A stretch of DNA of 64,000 bases from Bacillota bacterium (lineage in GTDB: Bacteria > Bacillota > UBA4882 > UBA8346). Position 1 is the first letter of the stretch. Each line of letters begins with the position of its first letter. Location of the stretch: contig JAEXDA010000001.1 of the NCBI GenBank assembly GCA_023401925.1, positions 19,790-83,789 on the forward strand, given 5' to 3'. The notes beneath the pieces were generated by a model. That model was not told the origin of the DNA, ran no database searches, and worked only from the letters and a program-made list of their open reading frames with translations. The position numbers were made by a program, and so were the translations under genes. Positions 8,981 through 16,709 of the stretch are shown in pieces.

Positions 8981-9385
8981 ATGGCATTAGCAAACGGACA
9001 AGCAGTTTATCAAACCAACTCAATTCTGACGTCAAAGCCGGAAGAACTCACTCTGATGCTTTACAACGGACTGGTGAAGTTTTTGATTCAGGCTCAAAAG
9101 GGAATTGAAGAAAAAAACATTCAAAAAGCCCATGATAACTTGATTAAGTCGCAAAATATTATTATGGAATTCAAGGCGACTCTGAAGCCGGAATTTGAAA
9201 TTTCCAAGTCCCTAAGCCCTTTGTATGACTATATGTATCGGAGATTAGTCGAGGCCAATTTACAGAAAGACGGTAGAATTATATCAGAAATTCTAGGGTA
9301 TTCAACTGAATTGCGGGACGCCTGGGCTCAAGCAATGAAAAAAAATAAGGAACAGGCACTGAATAAAACAAGTATCCCCGGCTAA
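8981..9385 (+). CDS. fliS: Flagellin export chaperone FliS
   Basis: This 134-aa four-helix protein matches FliS, which binds the C-terminus of newly made flagellin and holds it unfolded for export. The family signature is at the N-terminus: YQTNSILTSKPEELTLMLYN followed by GLVKFLIQAQKGI. LYDYMYRRLVEANLQKD is also typical. The ribosome site is AAGGAGG, seven bases before the ATG. No flagellin gene is in the window, so its client must be encoded elsewhere. Confidence 0.93.
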   Translation: MALANGQAVYQTNSILTSKPEELTLMLYNGLVKFLIQAQKGIEEKNIQKAHDNLIKSQNIIMEFKATLKPEFEISKSLSPLYDYMYRRLVEANLQKDGRIISEILGYSTELRDAWAQAMKKNKEQALNKTSIPG

Positions 9386-9569
9386 AGAACAATCCGTTCT
9401 GCTTTGCGTGTCGGTTCAAAGATTCAATAGCGTTAATAATTTAATAATTCATAATTAAAAATTCATTACGAAAGAAGCAGGCCATTTTGAGGTCTTGTCG
9501 TTATGACACGGATGATGGAGTGAAGCTTGTAATATTTGCCTTGGTACTGGATTCCACAACTTCTTTTGT

Positions 9570-9598
9570 TTGACATTGATATTTTCCTGTGTTATAGT
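9570..9598 (+). promoter_or_regulatory. Sigma-A promoter of the cold-shock gene
   Basis: TTGACA at 9570-9575, a 17-bp spacer, and TATAGT at 9593-9598. This gives a 5' leader of roughly 55-60 nt before the ATG at 9663. It is the clearest housekeeping promoter in the window. Confidence 0.85.
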
Positions 9599-9662
9599 AG
9601 GTATTGTGGTTTTGGCCCAGAGTTTGGGTTTCCCACAGAGATTTTTTTAGGAGGAATGGTTT

Positions 9663-9860
9663 ATGCAAGGTAAAGTAAAATGGTTTAACGCAGAAAAAGG
9701 TTTTGGCTTTATTGAGAGAGACGGCGGCAAAGACGTTTTTGTTCATTTCTCAGCTATCCAAATGGATGGTTTCAAAACCTTAGAAGAAGGCCAAATGGTT
9801 GAATTCGATATCGTTGAAGGCGAACGTGGGCCGCAAGCGGCTAATGTTACCAAAGCTTAA
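9663..9860 (+). CDS. Cold-shock domain protein (CspA/CspB family)
   Basis: A 65-aa single cold-shock domain, full length for the family, which binds single-stranded RNA and DNA and acts as an RNA chaperone. The RNA-binding motifs are intact: KGFGFIE (RNP1) and VFVHF (RNP2), with GKVKWFNAEKGFG at the N-terminus. The ribosome site AGGAGG (9649-9654) is strong. The gene is a one-gene unit with its own promoter upstream and an intrinsic terminator downstream. Confidence 0.97.
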   Translation: MQGKVKWFNAEKGFGFIERDGGKDVFVHFSAIQMDGFKTLEEGQMVEFDIVEGERGPQAANVTKA

Positions 9861-9880
9861 TATCAATTCGAAAAACCCAA

Positions 9881-9908
9881 AACCCCGGCCAATACCGGGG
9901 TTTTTTTT
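9881..9908 (+). terminator. Rho-independent terminator after the cold-shock gene
   Basis: Stem AACCCCGG / CCGGGGTT (9881-9888 and 9895-9902) with a 6-nt loop, followed by a run of eight T starting at 9901. Confidence 0.93.
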
Positions 9909-10393
9909 AATATTGCCATTCTTGCAATAGAAGCGACTGTCCCGAAAAGAGTTGGTAAATCCATAAGAAATGCAATATATCAATTTTCGTTCATATATTG
10001 TATTTTCCGGTCGATTTTGCCTCTTTCAGACAGCCGCTTATTTTCATTCCGTTGGTTTTTGAAAGATTCAGGGTGAAAGGGCCGGGAGGGATATTTTCAT
10101 TCGTATCACGGGACTAAATGAGGATAATGCGCGTTGCAACGCGCATTATCCTCATTTTTGTGTAAAGAAGTTTTAAAAACTCTTGATTATCAGGTTTGAT
10201 TTTGCTACTATTTATAACATAGACATCACACTTAGTTAACTCAAAAGCGTTTGGGAAAACGGTACAATTTACAATTTTTACAAATTTCAAAATAGAAGGA
10301 GGTAATCATAAAGCTCTCTCCAATAGATTTTCCATCTTGTTATTCCTTTGGTTGTAGTGCTTGATGTATAATTTAAAAAGGAGGACTTCAGAT
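9909..10393 (+). other. Gene-free stretch before livJ, with a palindrome and an orphan Shine-Dalgarno
   Basis: No credible gene is seen. The stretch holds a perfect palindrome (10116-10157, listed separately). It also has a strong AAGGAGGT at 10296-10303 with no ATG/GTG/TTG at the right distance. From the ATA at 10308 a frame of 18 codons runs to a TGA at 10362-10364. A TATAAT at 10367-10372 is too close to the livJ ribosome site to be its obvious promoter. Confidence 0.6.
10116..10157. terminator. Perfect 42-bp palindrome, terminator-like
   Basis: 21 bases from 10116 are followed directly by their exact reverse complement (outer arm AAATGAGGATAATGCG...). The right arm runs into TTTTT. As RNA it would form a very stable hairpin on either strand. 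It lies 200 bp after the cold-shock terminator, so which transcript it ends is unclear. Confidence 0.6.
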
Positions 10394-11533
10394 ATGAAAA
10401 AATGGACTATCAGTTTGCTTGCCATGATGCTTGTCATTTATTTGGGAACTATAAGTTATGCTGCTGATGAATTGAAAATCGGGGTATCGGCGCCGTTGAC
10501 CGGTGATATTTCAACACTGGGTCAATCGACCCAAAATGCCGTATTAATGGCGGAATCGGAAATCAATGCCGCCGGGGGAATCAAAGTAGGTTCTTCCAAA
10601 CGGAAAGTGAAATTTATTATTGAAGATGACGAGAATAAACCGGAATCAACCGCTACGGTCTTTCAAAAGTTAATCAGTCAAGACAGGGTCCTGGCCATTA
10701 TTGGCTCCCAGGCCAGTAAGTGTTCAAATGCCGGCGCTCCGATCGCGGAGAGCGCGCAAGTTCCTCAAATTACTCCTTGGTCGACCAATCCCAACGTGAC
10801 GAAAGGACGTTCTTATATTTTCCGGGCCTGCTTTATTGATCCTTTTCAAGGCCGGGTCGTAGCGGAATACGCTCTCAAAAATCTCAAAAAGAAAACCGCC
10901 GCCGTACTTTATGACGTTGCCAGTGATTATAATAAAGGGATTGCCGAAGTTTTCCGCGCTGAATACACTAAAGCCGGCGGAAAAATCGTCGGCTTTGAAA
11001 CTTATAATACCAATGACAAGGATTTTTCCGCGCAACTCAGCAAAATTAAAGGCGCCAATCCGGCTATCCTTTTCTTGCCCAACTATTTCAACGAAGTGCC
11101 GCTGCAAATTCAACAAGCCCGGAAACTCGGACTCACTTGCACCGTGATCGGCAGTGATGGCTGGGATGATCCCCAATTGCTGAAAATAGGGGGCAAGGAT
11201 ATGGACGGGACCTATTTCACCAACCATTATTCTCCCGATATCAAACGTCCGGCTGCTCAACATTTTATCACCGCTTATGAAAAGAAATACGGGAGGAAAC
11301 CGGATGCCGCTGCAGCTTTAACCTATGACTCGGCTTATATTCTGTTTAAAGCCATTGCTAAAGCGGGTAAAGCCGATTCTAAAGCGATTCGTAATGCGAT
11401 TGCCGCTACCAAAGGTTTCAAGGGAGTAACCGGGGACATCACTTACGAAGGTACGGGCGACCCGGTAAAAGGCGCGGTGGTGATCCGGATTGATAATGGC
11501 CAATTTGTGCTCGACAGTGCGGTAAATCCGTGA
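10394..11533 (+). CDS. Branched-chain amino acid ABC transporter, substrate-binding protein (LivJ/LivK-like)
   Basis: A 379-aa type I periplasmic binding protein (Peripla_BP_6). Residues 1-24 are a signal peptide (MKKWTISLLAMMLVIYLG...SYA|A) and no cysteine follows the cleavage site, so it is not a lipoprotein. The mature part begins DELKIGVSAPLTGDISTLG and shows the family pattern AESEINAAGGIKVG, IIGSQASKCSNAGAPIAE and AALTYDSAYILFKAI. It would bind leucine, isoleucine, valine or a related amino acid and deliver it to the LivHM permease encoded next. The start at ATG 10394 has AAGGAGG directly upstream and begins the signal peptide; the earlier in-frame ATG at 10361 would add 11 residues before it. 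A soluble, non-anchored binding protein is unusual for a one-membrane Bacillota. Confidence 0.92.
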   Translation: MKKWTISLLAMMLVIYLGTISYAADELKIGVSAPLTGDISTLGQSTQNAVLMAESEINAAGGIKVGSSKRKVKFIIEDDENKPESTATVFQKLISQDRVLAIIGSQASKCSNAGAPIAESAQVPQITPWSTNPNVTKGRSYIFRACFIDPFQGRVVAEYALKNLKKKTAAVLYDVASDYNKGIAEVFRAEYTKAGGKIVGFETYNTNDKDFSAQLSKIKGANPAILFLPNYFNEVPLQIQQARKLGLTCTVIGSDGWDDPQLLKIGGKDMDGTYFTNHYSPDIKRPAAQHFITAYEKKYGRKPDAAAALTYDSAYILFKAIAKAGKADSKAIRNAIAATKGFKGVTGDITYEGTGDPVKGAVVIRIDNGQFVLDSAVNP

Positions 11534-11565
11534 TAGAAGCTTAAAAGAATTGATTTTCAGCTATC

Positions 11566-11724
11566 GGCTATTAGCTACTTGGAAAATTCTTTCTCTGTGT
11601 CTCTGTGGCCAATTGATTTAGCCGCAGAGTTCACAGAGAAAATCATTATCCTTTCGATTGCATCGGCAATTTGCCGTAGGCGGCGGGAAAGTACTTCAAT
11701 TATTAAAAGCCAAAAGCTAATAGC
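11566..11724. repeat. Nested inverted-repeat element between livJ and livH
   Basis: The outer arms are GCTATTAGCT (11567-11576) and AGCTAATAGC (11715-11724). An inner imperfect pair is at 11591-11609 and 11621-11640 (TTCTCTGTGTCTCTGTGGC against GCCGCAGAGTTCACAGAGAA), with an 11-nt loop. No ORF is present. It resembles a small mobile or extragenic palindromic repeat. By position it could also lower expression of the permease genes relative to the binding protein. Confidence 0.6.
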
Positions 11725-11758
11725 AAGAAGCCATTAAAAAGGCGGGGGGAGTTAAGCC

Positions 11759-12640
11759 TTGGAGATTGTCATTCAACAAATATTGAATGCAGCCCAGTTA
11801 GGGGCGGTTTATGCTCTGATAGCCCTTGGATATAGTATGGTTTACGGGATCATTCGCCTGATAAACTTTGCCCACGGCGATATTTTTATGCTGGGAGGAT
11901 TTATCGGGTTCTTGCTGGTTACTTATATCACCGGTATGCCGTTGGTCATCATGATGCCCCTGGCTATGCTGCTTACGGCTTTGGCGGGAGTCACCATTGA
12001 AAGAGTCGCTTACCGTAGACTTCGCAAGGCTCAAAGAATGTCGCTGGTTATTACGGCGCTGGGAGTCGGTTACTTTTTGGAGAATATCGTCCGGCTGCTG
12101 GTCGGACCCGAAACCCGCCAGTTGCCGGCGCAATTGCCGAATCATGTTTTAAAGTTGTTTAACGGGATTGTGGTTACGGAAGACAAGATTTTAATCGTCG
12201 TAGTATCGCTATTTTTGATGGGTGTTTTGTGGTTTGTGGTCAATAAGACCATGGTTGGCACGGCCATGCGGGCTGTTGCCGACAATCAGGATGTAGTCCC
12301 GTTGATGGGGATCAATTTAAATTGGATTATCATGGTTACCTTCGCAATTGGTTCGGCCCTGGCTGCCGCGGGCGGAGTTTTTTACGGGCAGGCTTATTCC
12401 ATTGATCCGTACATGGGAATCGATCTCGGGTGGAAGGCTTTTATAGCCGCGGTTATCGGCGGGATTGGTTCGATCGAAGGCGCAGTTTTGGGATCGTTTC
12501 TTCTGGCGGGCGTGGAAGTTTTGACAGTGGCCTATCTTTCTTCCAATCTAAAAAATGGGATTGCCTTTGGATTGCTGATTATCTTATTACTAATTTGGCC
12601 TAGCGGAATTATGGGCAAGCCAATGATAAAGAAGGTGTGA
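11759..12640 (+). CDS. livH: Branched-chain amino acid ABC transporter permease LivH
   Basis: This 293-aa integral membrane protein has about eight hydrophobic segments and the LivH signatures LGAVYALIALGYSMVYGIIRLINFAHGD near the N-terminus (residues ~13-40) and GIGSIEGAVLGSFLLAG in the C-terminal half, which contacts the ATPases. It starts at a TTG (11759) with GGGGGGAG upstream. It forms the channel with LivM, encoded 4 bp downstream. The gap to livJ is filled by an inverted-repeat element. Confidence 0.93.
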   Translation: MEIVIQQILNAAQLGAVYALIALGYSMVYGIIRLINFAHGDIFMLGGFIGFLLVTYITGMPLVIMMPLAMLLTALAGVTIERVAYRRLRKAQRMSLVITALGVGYFLENIVRLLVGPETRQLPAQLPNHVLKLFNGIVVTEDKILIVVVSLFLMGVLWFVVNKTMVGTAMRAVADNQDVVPLMGINLNWIIMVTFAIGSALAAAGGVFYGQAYSIDPYMGIDLGWKAFIAAVIGGIGSIEGAVLGSFLLAGVEVLTVAYLSSNLKNGIAFGLLIILLLIWPSGIMGKPMIKKV

Positions 12641-12644
12641 GAGA

Positions 12645-13664
12645 ATGTCTGAACCGTTATTAAAGCCGAAGGCCTCATTTCAATTGCGCTTGTTCAGTTT
12701 TTGGCCCGTTGCGCTCGCTTTCTTAATTGTAATCTTGGCGCTCTTTTTTCTGGGTGAATGTGACTTGTTTAGCCAGTATTATCTCCATGTTCTGACGATT
12801 ATTGGGATGAATATCATACTGGTATCAAGTTTAAATATTGTTAACGGCTATTTGGGAGAGTTTACCCTCGGGCACGCCGGTTTTATGGCCATCGGCGCCT
12901 ATACGGCTTCCTTGATAGCCATTCATTTCAATCTGCCGTTGGTATTTCGGTTAATGCTTTCCTTAAGCGGAGGCGCAATTGCCGCCGGATTGCTCGGGTA
13001 TCTAATCGGGCTCGTTACCTTTAAAACCATTGGGGATTATTTGGCCATTATTACCCTGGGTTTTAACATGATTATCGTCAATGCCATCCAGAATATTGAT
13101 TATGTCGGCGGTCCCCGGGGATTGGTCGGAATACCCAAGGGAACCAATTTGATCGTCGTGGGGCTCTGCGTCGTTTTGACTTATATAATTCTGCGAAATC
13201 TGGTGCATTCAAACTACGGACGGCTTTGGGTTTCGATACGGGAAAATACCATTGCCAGTGAACTCATGGGTGTCAATATTAACCGGGTTAAAAATATCGC
13301 CTTTACCGTTGCCGCCACTTTTGCGGGTTTGGCCGGAGGCCTGTGGGCCCAGTATCAGCAATTTATTACCCCGAAAAGTTTTGATTACATTAAAACCACT
13401 GAAATCCTGGTCATGCTCTACCTGGGGGGGATGGGCAGCCTTTCCGGCTCTATCCTGGGAGCCGTTTTTTATACCTTGATGATGGAAATTCTCCGTAATG
13501 TGCTCAGCATGATTTCTCCCCGCCTGGCTGAGTGGCGGATGATAGTCAGTCCCTTGGTACTAATCATCATCATGTTGACCAGGCAATATGGGTTAATGGG
13601 TAATCGCGAGTGGCGGTGGCTCAGTTCTCGAGAGGAGGAACCGGTCATTGAAACACGTGCTTAA
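12645..13664 (+). CDS. livM: Branched-chain amino acid ABC transporter permease LivM
   Basis: A 339-aa permease with about nine membrane segments. LivM features: NIVNGYLGEFTLGHAGFMAIGAY at residues ~65-90, TFKTIGDYLAIITLGFN, the loop NIDYVGGPRGLVGIP, and YLGGMGSLSGSILGAV near the C-terminus (ATPase-coupling region). The C-terminus overlaps the start of livG by 17 bases. Confidence 0.93.
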   Translation: MSEPLLKPKASFQLRLFSFWPVALAFLIVILALFFLGECDLFSQYYLHVLTIIGMNIILVSSLNIVNGYLGEFTLGHAGFMAIGAYTASLIAIHFNLPLVFRLMLSLSGGAIAAGLLGYLIGLVTFKTIGDYLAIITLGFNMIIVNAIQNIDYVGGPRGLVGIPKGTNLIVVGLCVVLTYIILRNLVHSNYGRLWVSIRENTIASELMGVNINRVKNIAFTVAATFAGLAGGLWAQYQQFITPKSFDYIKTTEILVMLYLGGMGSLSGSILGAVFYTLMMEILRNVLSMISPRLAEWRMIVSPLVLIIIMLTRQYGLMGNREWRWLSSREEEPVIETRA

Positions 13665-14424
13665 GACGGAAAAACTCTCCAAATCCTTCGGTGGGCTTAC
13701 CGCAACGCTTGATTTTACGTTAGAACTCGGTGAAAGGGCGATTCAGGGGATCATCGGACCCAACGGGGCCGGCAAAACGACGGTTTTTAATTTAATCACC
13801 GGGGTTTACAAACCGGATGCGGGCAAAATGTGGATCGAAGAAAAAGAGATCACCAGACTCTCCTCGGATGCCCTGGCCCGGGCCGGCATTTCCCGCACCT
13901 TTCAAAATATCCGTCTCTTTGACCAGATGTCGGTGTTGGATAATATCAGAATGGCGATGCATAACCGGATCGGTTATCATCTCTGGGATGCGATTTGGGC
14001 TTCCCCCCATTTCCGTAGCAGAGAAAGGCAGATCCGGGAAGAAAGTATGGAGTATCTAAACCGGTTTGGGTTGGTGGACCGTAGAAATGAACGGGCCAAA
14101 AATTTGCCCTATGGGGAACAACGAAGGCTGGAAATTGCCAGAGCCCTGGCCACACAGCCGAGAGTGTTGTTGTTGGACGAACCGGCGGCCGGGATGAACC
14201 CGACCGAAGTGCGGGAATTAATTGACCTGATTCACCGGGTTCACCAGGATTTCAATTTGTCGATTTTACTGATAGAGCACCAAATGCCGGTGGTTATGGA
14301 ACTTTGTCAATATGTTCAGGTAATGGATTTCGGACGGACGATTGCGGCCGGTAAGCCGGATGAGGTTACCAATGATCCCATGGTCATCAAGGCTTACTTG
14401 GGAGAAGAGGAGGCTGCGGGATGA
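13648..14424 (+). CDS. livG: Branched-chain amino acid ABC transporter ATPase LivG
   Basis: This 258-aa ATP-binding subunit has Walker A GPNGAGKT (about residues 37-44), an LPYGEQRRLEIARAL signature, Walker B RVLLLDEPAAGMNP and the switch histidine in ILLIEHQM. The long insertion between Walker A and the signature (SRTFQNIRLFDQMSVLDNI) and the C-terminal KAYLGEE are typical of LivG. It starts at TTG 13648, with GAGAGGAGG upstream, inside the end of livM; its stop overlaps the livF start (ATGA). Confidence 0.95.
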   Translation: MKHVLKTEKLSKSFGGLTATLDFTLELGERAIQGIIGPNGAGKTTVFNLITGVYKPDAGKMWIEEKEITRLSSDALARAGISRTFQNIRLFDQMSVLDNIRMAMHNRIGYHLWDAIWASPHFRSRERQIREESMEYLNRFGLVDRRNERAKNLPYGEQRRLEIARALATQPRVLLLDEPAAGMNPTEVRELIDLIHRVHQDFNLSILLIEHQMPVVMELCQYVQVMDFGRTIAAGKPDEVTNDPMVIKAYLGEEEAAG

Positions 14425-15182
14425 ACGCCACGCCGGGTCTTTTGGAAATCAGACAGCTATCGGTAGCCTATGGGGCTATTAAGGCTTTGCATCACATTTC
14501 GCTTCAAATCAACGAAGGGGAAATCGTTTCTTTGCTTGGGGCCAACGGAGCCGGAAAAACCACCACGCTTCGGGCGATCTCCAGAATGTTGCCCCTGACC
14601 GAAGGGGAAATTATTTATCAGGGAAGTAGTCTAAACAACCGTCTGGCTCATCAGGTGGTCGCTATGGGAATCGCGCACGTACCCGAGGGACGGGGTATTT
14701 TTCCAAGTCTGACGGTGCAGGAGAACCTAAAATTAGCGACCTGGACTGTAAAGAGAGCACCGGGTTCCAACACCCTGAATAAATTATACCGGGGAGTTTT
14801 TGAACTGTTCCCCCGGTTGGAGGAAAGGCAATCCCAAATTGCCGGGACTTTAAGCGGCGGCGAGCAGCAGATGCTGGCGCTGGGCCGGGCCATGATGAGC
14901 GACTGCCGGGTGATGTTACTCGATGAACCTTCGATGGGACTTTCGCCGATTTTAGTGAAAGAAGTTTTTAAAGCGATCCAGGAAATTAACGCCCAAGGAA
15001 CGACCATTCTTTTGGTGGAACAAAACGCCAATATGGCTTTGAAAATTGCCCATCGCGGCTATGTATTGGAGAACGGACGGATCGCCCTGGAAGGGTCGGC
15101 CGCTAATCTGGCTCAGGATAGCCGGGTCAAAGAGGCCTATCTGGGCAATAAAAAAGGGCCGAATCAGCTTTCTGCCGGGTAA
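14421..15182 (+). CDS. livF: Branched-chain amino acid ABC transporter ATPase LivF
   Basis: The second ATPase subunit, 253 aa. It has Walker A GANGAGKT, the LivF-specific GIAHVPEGRGIFPSLTVQENL, the ABC signature TLSGGEQQMLALGRAMM, Walker B RVMLLDEPSMGLSP, the switch histidine region LLVEQNANMAL, and the C-terminal KEAYLG. It pairs with LivG on the cytoplasmic face of LivHM. It is the last gene of the transporter operon; a terminator hairpin follows about 125 bp downstream. Confidence 0.95.
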   Translation: MNATPGLLEIRQLSVAYGAIKALHHISLQINEGEIVSLLGANGAGKTTTLRAISRMLPLTEGEIIYQGSSLNNRLAHQVVAMGIAHVPEGRGIFPSLTVQENLKLATWTVKRAPGSNTLNKLYRGVFELFPRLEERQSQIAGTLSGGEQQMLALGRAMMSDCRVMLLDEPSMGLSPILVKEVFKAIQEINAQGTTILLVEQNANMALKIAHRGYVLENGRIALEGSAANLAQDSRVKEAYLGNKKGPNQLSAG

Positions 15183-15307
15183 TTGCTGAGAGAGGGATTC
15201 AAACCTTATATTTCCGCAAGCTCATGTTTTTACGCTGCATGGTAATGGGACTTTAAGCCGTTGGCGCTGAAGTGTCAACCGACTCGTCTTATCAAAATAG
15301 GAAAGCC

Positions 15308-15341
15308 AAAAAAGTAAGTCCCGTTTGGAACTTACTTTTTT
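15308..15341. terminator. Terminator of the liv operon
   Basis: AAAAAAGTAAGT (15308-15319), a 10-nt loop, then ACTTACTTTTTT (15330-15341): a perfect 12-bp stem ending in a T run. The A run on the 5' side makes it usable in both directions. Confidence 0.88.
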
Positions 15342-15382
15342 ATCGTATTGTTTGAGCCAATATACTGATCATAATGGGTTTG

Positions 15383-15634
15383 GTGACGGAAGTAATTCAT
15401 CGAATGACAGAAAGAATGATTTCCGTGAGGGAAGTAATTCATTGAACGACGGAAAGAATGATTTTTGTGAGGGAAGTAATTCATTGAACGACGGAAAGAA
15501 TGATTTGTGTGAGGGAAGTAATTCATCGAATGACAGAAAGAATGATTTCTGTGACGGAATGAATTCATCGGATGACGGAAAGAATGATTTCCGTGAGGGA
15601 ATGAATTCTCTCAACGGATGGCGGAAAGAACGTC
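15383..15634. repeat. Tandem repeat, period 42 bp, six units (last one degenerate)
   Basis: Units begin GTGACGG/GTGAGGG at 15383, 15425, 15467, 15509, 15551 and 15593, with a core of GAAGTAATTCATYGAAYGAC then GGAAAGAATGATTT. The differences are mostly transitions. Because 42 is divisible by 3, several frames on both strands stay open, but none has a ribosome site or a start at a sensible place, so I treat it as non-coding. It lies in the 500-bp gap between the liv terminator and the asparaginase gene. A TATAAT at 15644-15649 follows directly, without a clear -35. Confidence 0.8.
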
Positions 15635-15697
15635 GGAATATGATATAATTTTAGAAGTGTTTTTTAGGTTGCATCATTATGAAAAGGGAAATTCTCT

Positions 15698-16690
15698 ATG
15701 AAAAACATTGTGATACTTGCCACCGGTGGAACAATTGCCGGGGTTTCCAGTTCGATAACCGATACGGCCAGTTATCAGCCGGCTATTTTGCCGATTGAAG
15801 CGATTACGAAAGATATTTCCGAGCCTCTCCGCAGCATTGCCCGGATTTCCAGCGAGCAGATCGCTCAGATTGACAGTGCGGAAATGACCCATCAAATCTG
15901 GCTTACTCTTGCCGGTCGCATCAATGCCTTGCTCTCCTCGCCGGAGATTGACGGCGTGGTTGTTACCCATGGGACCGACACTTTGGAAGAAACCGCTTAT
16001 TTTCTCAATTTGGTAGTCAAAAGCCATAAGCCGGTGGTTGTAGTGGGGGCGATGCGCCCGGCTTCCGCGCTTAGCTCCGACGGACCCATGAACCTTTATA
16101 ACGCCATTATTCTGGCGGCTAGTGAAGAAGCATCCGGTAAAGGGGTTTTGGTGACGTTGAACAATACCATCAATTCCAGCCGGGAAGTTACCAAGACCAA
16201 TACCTCCCTTCAAGATAGTTTTAAAGCCCCGGAGCTTGGTTATATCGGATATCTCATGGAAGGGGAGCCCCATTTCTATCGGCAACCTACCCGTAAACAC
16301 ACCTATATGAGTGAATTCGTCATTGACGGTCTTAGCGAACTTCCTCCAGTTGAAATCATTTACGGACATGTGGGCAATCTGGGCGCACTGGCAAAGGCCG
16401 CCGTTGCTGCCGGAGTTAAAGGACTGGTCTATGCCGGTCTGGGAAACGGCAATATGTCGAAGATGATGAAAAATATTTTTATGGATATGCAGGCCCAAGG
16501 CGTGGTGGTGGTTCGGAGCACCCGGGTCAGTAGCGGGATTGTTACCCGGAATTGGGCCATCAATGATGATTTGAGTAATTTTATCGTTTCCGATACCCTC
16601 AACCCTCAAAAAGCAAGCATCCTTTTAGCCATGGCCCTTACCAAGACGGTTGATCCGGTTACTATCCAACGGATGTTTTGGGAGTATTAA
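15698..16690 (+). CDS. L-asparaginase, type II-like sequence, without signal peptide
   Basis: A 330-aa asparaginase/glutaminase-family amidohydrolase that converts asparagine to aspartate and ammonia. The first catalytic threonine is in ILATGGTIAG (T12), and the second motif VVTHGTDTLEETAYFL carries T93 and D94. VVVVGAMRPASALSSDGPMNL is typical of the AnsB group. The residues resemble the secreted type II enzymes, but the protein starts directly with MKNIVILATGG and has no signal peptide, so it should be cytoplasmic. The ribosome site (AAAAGGGA) is modest. Confidence 0.93.
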   Translation: MKNIVILATGGTIAGVSSSITDTASYQPAILPIEAITKDISEPLRSIARISSEQIAQIDSAEMTHQIWLTLAGRINALLSSPEIDGVVVTHGTDTLEETAYFLNLVVKSHKPVVVVGAMRPASALSSDGPMNLYNAIILAASEEASGKGVLVTLNNTINSSREVTKTNTSLQDSFKAPELGYIGYLMEGEPHFYRQPTRKHTYMSEFVIDGLSELPPVEIIYGHVGNLGALAKAAVAAGVKGLVYAGLGNGNMSKMMKNIFMDMQAQGVVVVRSTRVSSGIVTRNWAINDDLSNFIVSDTLNPQKASILLAMALTKTVDPVTIQRMFWEY

Positions 16691-16709
16691 AAAGAAGAGT
16701 GGTTACATC

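Noticed and set aside
10724..11263. 179-codon minus-strand ORF opposite livJ
   Set aside because: Antisense shadow of the binding-protein gene.
15383..15634. CRISPR array
   Set aside because: The repeats are contiguous, with no unique spacers and no cas genes.
15325..15648. ORFs on both strands across the 42-bp tandem repeat
   Set aside because: They are open only because the period is divisible by three; no ribosome site, and both strands are equally open.
15677..16609. 310-codon minus-strand ORF opposite the asparaginase gene
   Set aside because: Shadow of a clear + strand gene; no ribosome site and no recognisable motif.
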